Assembly (NCBI GenBank): GCA_964438865.1
Contig: CAYTMI010000013.1
Span: forward strand, 8,404-72,403
Reading direction: 5' to 3'
Length of the DNA stretch: 64,000 nt
DNA from: G016234445 sp964438865
GTDB taxonomy: Bacteria; Chloroflexota; Dehalococcoidia; Tepidiformales; Tepidiformaceae
Positions 60,293 through 64,000 of the stretch are shown here, piece after piece (the first letter of the stretch is position 1; each line of letters begins with the position of its first letter). Below the pieces are notes generated by a model, which saw only the letters and a list, made by a program, of their open reading frames with translations, searched no databases and was not told where the DNA came from. A program made the position numbers and the translations under genes.

Positions 60293-62239
60293 GTGGCCTC
60301 CTCCACCCTCTCTGAAAAGCTTCGCCAGCAACTGGCTGCCCTCCCCGCCCGCCCGGGCGTCTACATCATGCGCAACGCCAAGGGCGAGGTGATCTACGTC
60401 GGCAAGGCCGCGCGCCTCAAGGACCGCGTCCGCTCCTACTTCGGCTCCGCCCACGGCATGGAGCCGAAGACCCTCGCCCTCCGCGTGCAGGTGGAGGACT
60501 TCGAATACATCGTCGTCGGCAACGCTGGCGAAGCGCTCATCCTGGAAGCGACCCTGATCAAGCGCCACCAGCCCTTCTTCAACATCCGGCTGAAGGACGA
60601 CAAGCGCTATCCCTACCTGAAGGTCGACATCCAGAACGCCTGGCCACGGGTGTACATAACGCGGCGAATCGAAAAGGACGGCGCCCGCTACTTCGGCCCC
60701 TACGCCAGCGCCGGTTCGGTCCGCCACACCCTGGACCTGACGAAGAAGCTGTTCCCCTGGCGCTCGTGTACGAAGGAGATTACCGGCAAAGACGCCCGCC
60801 CCTGCCTCGACTACTACATCAAGCGCTGCATCGCCCCCTGCACCGCCTTCTGCACGAAGGAGGAGTACGACGAGGTGATCCAGCAGGTCATCCTCTTCCT
60901 CGAAGGCAAGTCCGACGACGTCCTCGGCCGCCTCCGGGCGCAGATGGAGTCGGCCGCCGAGTGCATGGAGTTCGAGCGCGCCGCGATGATGCGCGACCAG
61001 CTCCGGGCCGTCGAACGCACGGTCGAACGCCAGATGATCTCGACCACGAAGCAGGAGGACCTGGACATCTACGGCATCGCCCGCAACGGCGACCAGGCCT
61101 GCGTCCAGGTGTTCTTCGTCCGCGGCACCCAGATGATCGGCCGCGACAATTTCGTCCTCGAAGGCGTCACCGGCGAAGCCGATAGCGCAGTCCTCTGCAA
61201 CTTTCTCCTCCAGTTCTACGAAAGCGCGCAGTACGTCCCGAAGCTCGTGGTCGTCCCCACGGAACCTGACGACCGCGCGACGATGGAGGAACTGCTGACG
61301 GAGAAGCGTGGTTCCCGGGTCGAGATTCGCCAGCCCGAACGTGGCGAGAAGCGCCGCCTGGTGGAGCTGGCGAACGATAACGCCCGCGAGGCCATGGAGA
61401 TGATGCGCGTGCGCTGGCTGGCGGACCGGACGAAGACGGAAACCGCGCTCGAACAACTGCGCGAAGAACTCTCACTCCCCGAAATACCCCACCGGATCGA
61501 GTGCTACGACAACTCGAACATCCAGGGGACGAGCCCCGTCTCCAGCATGGTCGTCTTCGAAGATGGGCAGCCGGCGTCTGCCCAGTACCGCCGCTTCCGC
61601 GTCAAGACCGTGGTCGGCGCCGACGACTTCGCGACCATGCAGGAGATCCTCCGCCGCCGCTTCAAGCACGCCGCCCCATCCGCACCGCGACCGGAAGGGA
61701 GCGGCGAACCCCAGCCCGCCCAGTCCGTACCGCGACCGGGAGGGAGCGGTCAGCCAGGCGACTCCGCCGAGACTCCTCCCTCCTCCCCCCTTCCTCCTCC
61801 CTCAGACGGCTGGGCTCTCCCGGACCTCGTCATCATCGACGGCGGCAAAGGCCAGCTCGGGGCGGCTGTGCAGGTCATGCGCGAACTCGGCGTCTACGAC
61901 ATCCCGACCGTCGGTCTCGCCAAGCGCTACGAAGAGATCTTCGTCCCGGACGAGGACGAGCCGGTGATCCTTCCGCGCGGGTCCGAGGCCCTCTTCCTCG
62001 TCCAGCGCATTCGCGACGAGGCCCATCGCTTTGCCATCACCTTCCATCGCCAGGTGCGCGCCAAGACTGCGATCGCCAGCGCCCTGGATAGCATCCCGGG
62101 CATCGGCCCCCGGCGGAAGAAGGCGCTGCTGAAGAAATTCGGGAGCGTCCGCGCCATCCGCGAAGCTTCCGTCGAGGAGATCGCGAGCACGGTCGGCTTC
62201 ACGCGGGCGCTGGCCGAGAAGGTGAAGGAGCAGCTTTAG
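60293..62239 (+). CDS. uvrC: Excinuclease ABC subunit C (UvrC)
   Basis: 648 residues from GTG 60293. UvrC makes both incisions in nucleotide excision repair. GIY-YIG domain PGVYIMRNAKGEVIYVGKAARLKDRV at the N terminus; a short Cys set (CTKEITGKDARPCLDYYIKRC) and UVR motif region EGKSDDVLGRLRAQMESAAE; RNase H-like endonuclease domain from DGGKGQLGAAVQVM onward; and HhH motif IPGIGPRRKKALLKKFGS at the end. Between the UVR-region and the RNase H-like domain there is an extra segment of about 50 residues (roughly 455-505) of Pro/Ser/Gly repeats (see repeat entries), so the protein is longer than the common 600-620. Confidence 0.94.
   Translation: MASSTLSEKLRQQLAALPARPGVYIMRNAKGEVIYVGKAARLKDRVRSYFGSAHGMEPKTLALRVQVEDFEYIVVGNAGEALILEATLIKRHQPFFNIRLKDDKRYPYLKVDIQNAWPRVYITRRIEKDGARYFGPYASAGSVRHTLDLTKKLFPWRSCTKEITGKDARPCLDYYIKRCIAPCTAFCTKEEYDEVIQQVILFLEGKSDDVLGRLRAQMESAAECMEFERAAMMRDQLRAVERTVERQMISTTKQEDLDIYGIARNGDQACVQVFFVRGTQMIGRDNFVLEGVTGEADSAVLCNFLLQFYESAQYVPKLVVVPTEPDDRATMEELLTEKRGSRVEIRQPERGEKRRLVELANDNAREAMEMMRVRWLADRTKTETALEQLREELSLPEIPHRIECYDNSNIQGTSPVSSMVVFEDGQPASAQYRRFRVKTVVGADDFATMQEILRRRFKHAAPSAPRPEGSGEPQPAQSVPRPGGSGQPGDSAETPPSSPLPPPSDGWALPDLVIIDGGKGQLGAAVQVMRELGVYDIPTVGLAKRYEEIFVPDEDEPVILPRGSEALFLVQRIRDEAHRFAITFHRQVRAKTAIASALDSIPGIGPRRKKALLKKFGSVRAIREASVEEIASTVGFTRALAEKVKEQL
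61673..61762 (+). repeat. Two 45-base tandem repeats inside uvrC
   Basis: Two consecutive 45-base units with few differences (61673-61717 and 61718-61762), each containing a core of the form ACCGCGACCGGxAGGGAGCGG. They encode 15-residue repeats around PRPEGSG and PRPGGSG. The frame is kept, so the unit length of 45 is tolerated. The core resembles intergenic repeats of other bacteria; that link is from memory and unverified. Confidence 0.75.
61773..61803. repeat. 31-base polypyrimidine tract inside uvrC
   Basis: A pure C/T run, CT- and CCT-rich and roughly mirror symmetric, coding for Pro/Ser (PPSSPLPPP). Such tracts can form triplex (H-DNA) structure. It directly follows the tandem repeats and is part of the same inserted segment. 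Confidence 0.6.
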
Positions 62240-62261
62240 CGGCTGCGGACTGGTTTGGCCG

Positions 62262-62507
62262 TTAGACCGGCTTGAAGAAGTCTGCGTTCACTTTCGAGTA
62301 ATCCTTCCACTTCTCGGGCAGGTCGTAATAGGAGAAGATTGCCCCCACCGGGCAGACCAGTTCGCAGGCCCGGCAGTCTATGCAGTTGCCGGCGTCGATG
62401 TAGTACTGGTGGGCTTCGTCCGAAGTGTGGATGCACTGCGTCGGGCAGACGTCCGCGCACACCCCATCCTTGACGTCGATGCAGGGTTCGGCGATTACGT
62501 AGAACAT
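62262..62507 (-). CDS. Ferredoxin with two iron-sulfur clusters
   Basis: 81 residues, bacterial 7Fe/8Fe type. First cluster ligands in CIDVKDGVCADVCPTQC (Cys spacing with x8 in the first gap, which fits a [3Fe-4S]/[4Fe-4S] site) and the second in CIDCRACELVCPVGAI. The C-terminal extension DLPEKWKDYSKVNADFF matches ferredoxin of actinobacteria/Chloroflexota. Electron partner unknown. Confidence 0.92.
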   Translation of the reverse strand: MFYVIAEPCIDVKDGVCADVCPTQCIHTSDEAHQYYIDAGNCIDCRACELVCPVGAIFSYYDLPEKWKDYSKVNADFFKPV

Positions 62508-62535
62508 GTGGCGAAATCCTACAGGCGGAGACCCT

Positions 62536-63231
62536 ATGACGCCGCGGCCGCTGCGCTATCTCGCCCTCGGTGACTCCTACACGATCGGTGAAGGCGTCGC
62601 CGAATCCGACCGCTGGCCGGAACGGCTGGTGGAACTCCTCCGTGCCGGCGGCCTCGATGTGGCTGACCCGGAAGTCATCGCCCAGACCGGCTGGACCGCT
62701 GACGAACTCCTCGCGGCTGTCGATGCCCGCGAGCCCTCGGGCCCCTACGACCTCGTGACCCTCCAGGTCGGGGTGAACGACCAGTATCGTGGCGGGAGCC
62801 AGGGCGACTTCGCGGTCAGCTTCGCCGCGGTGCTCGACCGGGCCATCGCCCTCGCCGGCGGCGAGGCCTGGCATGTTGTCGTCGTCAGCATCCCCGACTG
62901 GAGCGTCACGCCGTTCGCCGAAGGCCGCGACCGCGCTGCGATCCGCCAGCAGCTCGACGACTTCAACCTGATCGAGTTCCGCGTGTTGGTCTCCCGGGAG
63001 TTTCCCCACTACGCCAACGTCACACCCAGTTCACTGGCGATGGGGGACGATCCGTCGCTTGTCGCCGCGGACGGGCTTCATCCCTCGGGGAGGCTCCACG
63101 CCGATTGGGCAGAGCTCGTCTCCCACTCGGCCAACCACCTGCTCCGCCACGGCCCACCGCCGCCGCCAACTGCGGAAGAACTGGAGCAGATCACCCGCAT
63201 GCTGCTCGGCTCCGAACCCGAGCGAAACTAG
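62536..63231 (+). CDS. SGNH/GDSL-type esterase
   Basis: 231 residues. Block I LALGDSYTIGEGV, block III VGVNDQYRGGSQGDF and block V ADGLHPSGRLHADW give the full Ser-Gly-Asn-His set. No signal peptide, so cytoplasmic or unconventional export. ATG 62536 is preferred over an upstream in-frame codon. Divergent from the ferredoxin. Confidence 0.9.
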   Translation: MTPRPLRYLALGDSYTIGEGVAESDRWPERLVELLRAGGLDVADPEVIAQTGWTADELLAAVDAREPSGPYDLVTLQVGVNDQYRGGSQGDFAVSFAAVLDRAIALAGGEAWHVVVVSIPDWSVTPFAEGRDRAAIRQQLDDFNLIEFRVLVSREFPHYANVTPSSLAMGDDPSLVAADGLHPSGRLHADWAELVSHSANHLLRHGPPPPPTAEELEQITRMLLGSEPERN

Positions 63232-63243
63232 GCAGGACTCGCC

Positions 63244-63696
63244 TTACTCCACCGGGTTCGATGAGTGCCCCGTGGCCGTGAAGTAGACGAACTCGAAGTC
63301 CGAGCCATGCGAGGCCGCGTGCACGTGAGGTTCGCCCTTTGGGATCCAGACCACCATCCCCGGTGCCAGCGTGAACGTCTCGGTGCCTGTGCGAATTTCG
63401 CCTTCGCCGCCCGTAATCACCAGCACCTGGTCGCAATCGTGCTCATGCAGCACGGAGACGGTCCCCGCCGTGTAGTGCCCCTGGACTACGTGGTTCAGCC
63501 CCAGCACCTGGTCCAGCAGCGGCTCCATCTCCGCTTTGCCGATAATGAACGGGCGCGCGGTGGGCAGGGGCGGGCTCATGCTCGGCTGGTAGGTCAGCCG
63601 CGCCCGCTCCACGCGGTACTCGAGGTCGCGCTCGCCGATGATTACCAGCCCCGGCGGGTGTCCCTTGCCTGCTTCTGCCACTGCTCTCTCCGTCAT
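63244..63696 (-). CDS. Cupin-domain protein
   Basis: 150 residues. The cupin core reads VSVLHEHDCDQVLVITGGEGEIRTGTETF and LAPGMVVWIPKGEPHVHAASHGSDFEF, with metal-binding His/Asp and a terminal His. The N terminus (about 1-60) has MSPPLPTARPFIIGKAE and precedes the barrel. Start at 63696; an upstream extension reads unlikely codons. Role unknown. Confidence 0.85.
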   Translation of the reverse strand: MTERAVAEAGKGHPPGLVIIGERDLEYRVERARLTYQPSMSPPLPTARPFIIGKAEMEPLLDQVLGLNHVVQGHYTAGTVSVLHEHDCDQVLVITGGEGEIRTGTETFTLAPGMVVWIPKGEPHVHAASHGSDFEFVYFTATGHSSNPVE

Positions 63697-63871
63697 GTTG
63701 TCCCGCCGTTTCGCTCCGCCGGACCCGAGTCCAGATGATACCCCCACTGTCCACGCGGGCAATGGCATCCCCACCCGGCGTGGAAGACGCCACACGTAAA
63801 GGCCAGAAGATCTCCTTGACGGCCGATCCCTCCCTGCGGTAGATTCCGCGGCAAGGAAGGAGGTGATGCGC

Positions 63872-63931
63872 ATGGACTATCACAGTCGTAGTTACGGCCT
63901 GACTCTGGCGCTGGAGGTGACCTCTTCCTAG
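63872..63931 (+). other. Short ORF with a strong ribosome-binding site near the window end
   Basis: A 19-codon frame (MDYHSRSYGLTLALEVTSS) sits eight bases after AAGGAGGTGA, a near-perfect anti-Shine-Dalgarno match. It ends at TAG 63929-63931; the reading continues in other frames to the window edge without a clear gene. It may be a leader peptide, or the start of a gene broken by a nonsense or frameshift change (its YGLTLALEV start recalls DUF302-type proteins, weakly). Apart from this ORF, the stretch from the cupin start to the window end holds no feature I could recognise. Confidence 0.35.
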
Positions 63932-64000
63932 CGTTGAGGTGACCACTTTGGGGTTGCCCCGATCTGACGGACACATTTCTTAAGCCGCGGGGGCGGCACT

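Noticed and set aside
60799..60863. Cys cluster in UvrC as evidence of a fused ferredoxin-like domain
   Set aside because: UvrC proteins commonly carry a Cys set at this position; it is a normal family feature.

Overview
This is a high-GC (visibly well above 60%) bacterial chromosome segment with dense, co-directional, often overlapping genes (ATGA/GTGA junctions are the rule). It carries RNase Y next to its YmdB partner, CheC/CheD/CheX-type chemotaxis, a single-anchor succinate dehydrogenase, a lipoprotein-type solute-binding protein, and several F420/flavin-type enzymes (two LLM oxidoreductases, one PPOX-fold protein, two nitroreductases). That mix fits a Chloroflexota lineage (Dehalococcoidia-like) best. 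An actinobacterial-type genome is the main alternative. The assignment is inference; there is no rRNA or other taxonomic marker in the window.

Layout. 0-1.2 kb: an OmpR-type response regulator with a histidine kinase remnant cut off beside a tRNA-Arg(CCT). 1.4-2.2 kb: a methyltransferase. 2.2-10.4 kb: chemotaxis cluster, cheW-cheA-cheC-cheD-cheY-cheB-cheR on the minus strand, divergent from fliM-orf116-cheX. 10.5-18 kb: a recA-recX-rny-ymdB-PHP-fabZ minus-strand run, then DM13 and DUF167 proteins. 18-21.8 kb: an SDR, glycyl-tRNA synthetase, an internally repeated small protein and a double-GNAT protein. 21.8-32.2 kb: a long minus-strand run, livK / livHMGF, hydrolase, aminopeptidase N, LLM oxidoreductase and SGNH-like protein. 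32.3-37.3 kb: rhodanese, methyltransferase and a four-gene operon in which the two subunits of an unusual B12-type acyl-CoA mutase enclose an LLM oxidoreductase and a nitroreductase. 37.5-42.6 kb: cupin, murE, cyclophilin, cyclase and PPOX protein. 42.7-46.7 kb: sdhCAB and a NUDIX hydrolase. 46.8-50.5 kb: VTT-like membrane protein, a membrane-spanning LuxR-HTH/PQQ-propeller protein and rpoD. 50.7-57.6 kb: more accessory content, with a MOSC protein, a YbjN/TY-Chap-like protein, a tandem pair of secreted anchored paralogues, a DUF342 protein, and an SGNH gene between a tRNA-Asp(GTC) 3' end and a second copy of that 3'-end sequence. 57.7-64 kb: nitroreductase, enoyl-CoA hydratase, a toxin-antitoxin locus with two tandem antitoxins, uvrC with a repeat-built insertion, ferredoxin, GDSL esterase and cupin.

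The strongest candidates for something undescribed are (1) the mutase operon at 33.5-37.3 kb, whose large subunit lacks the family histidine and whose small subunit lacks part of the B12-binding motif; (2) the SGNH gene flanked by a tRNA-derived direct repeat at 56.4-57.5 kb; (3) the tandem-antitoxin locus with duplicated palindromic operators at 59.2-60.2 kb; and (4) the transmembrane LuxR/PQQ-propeller regulator at 47.4-48.8 kb. No CRISPR array, insertion sequence, rRNA or recognisable integrase was seen.
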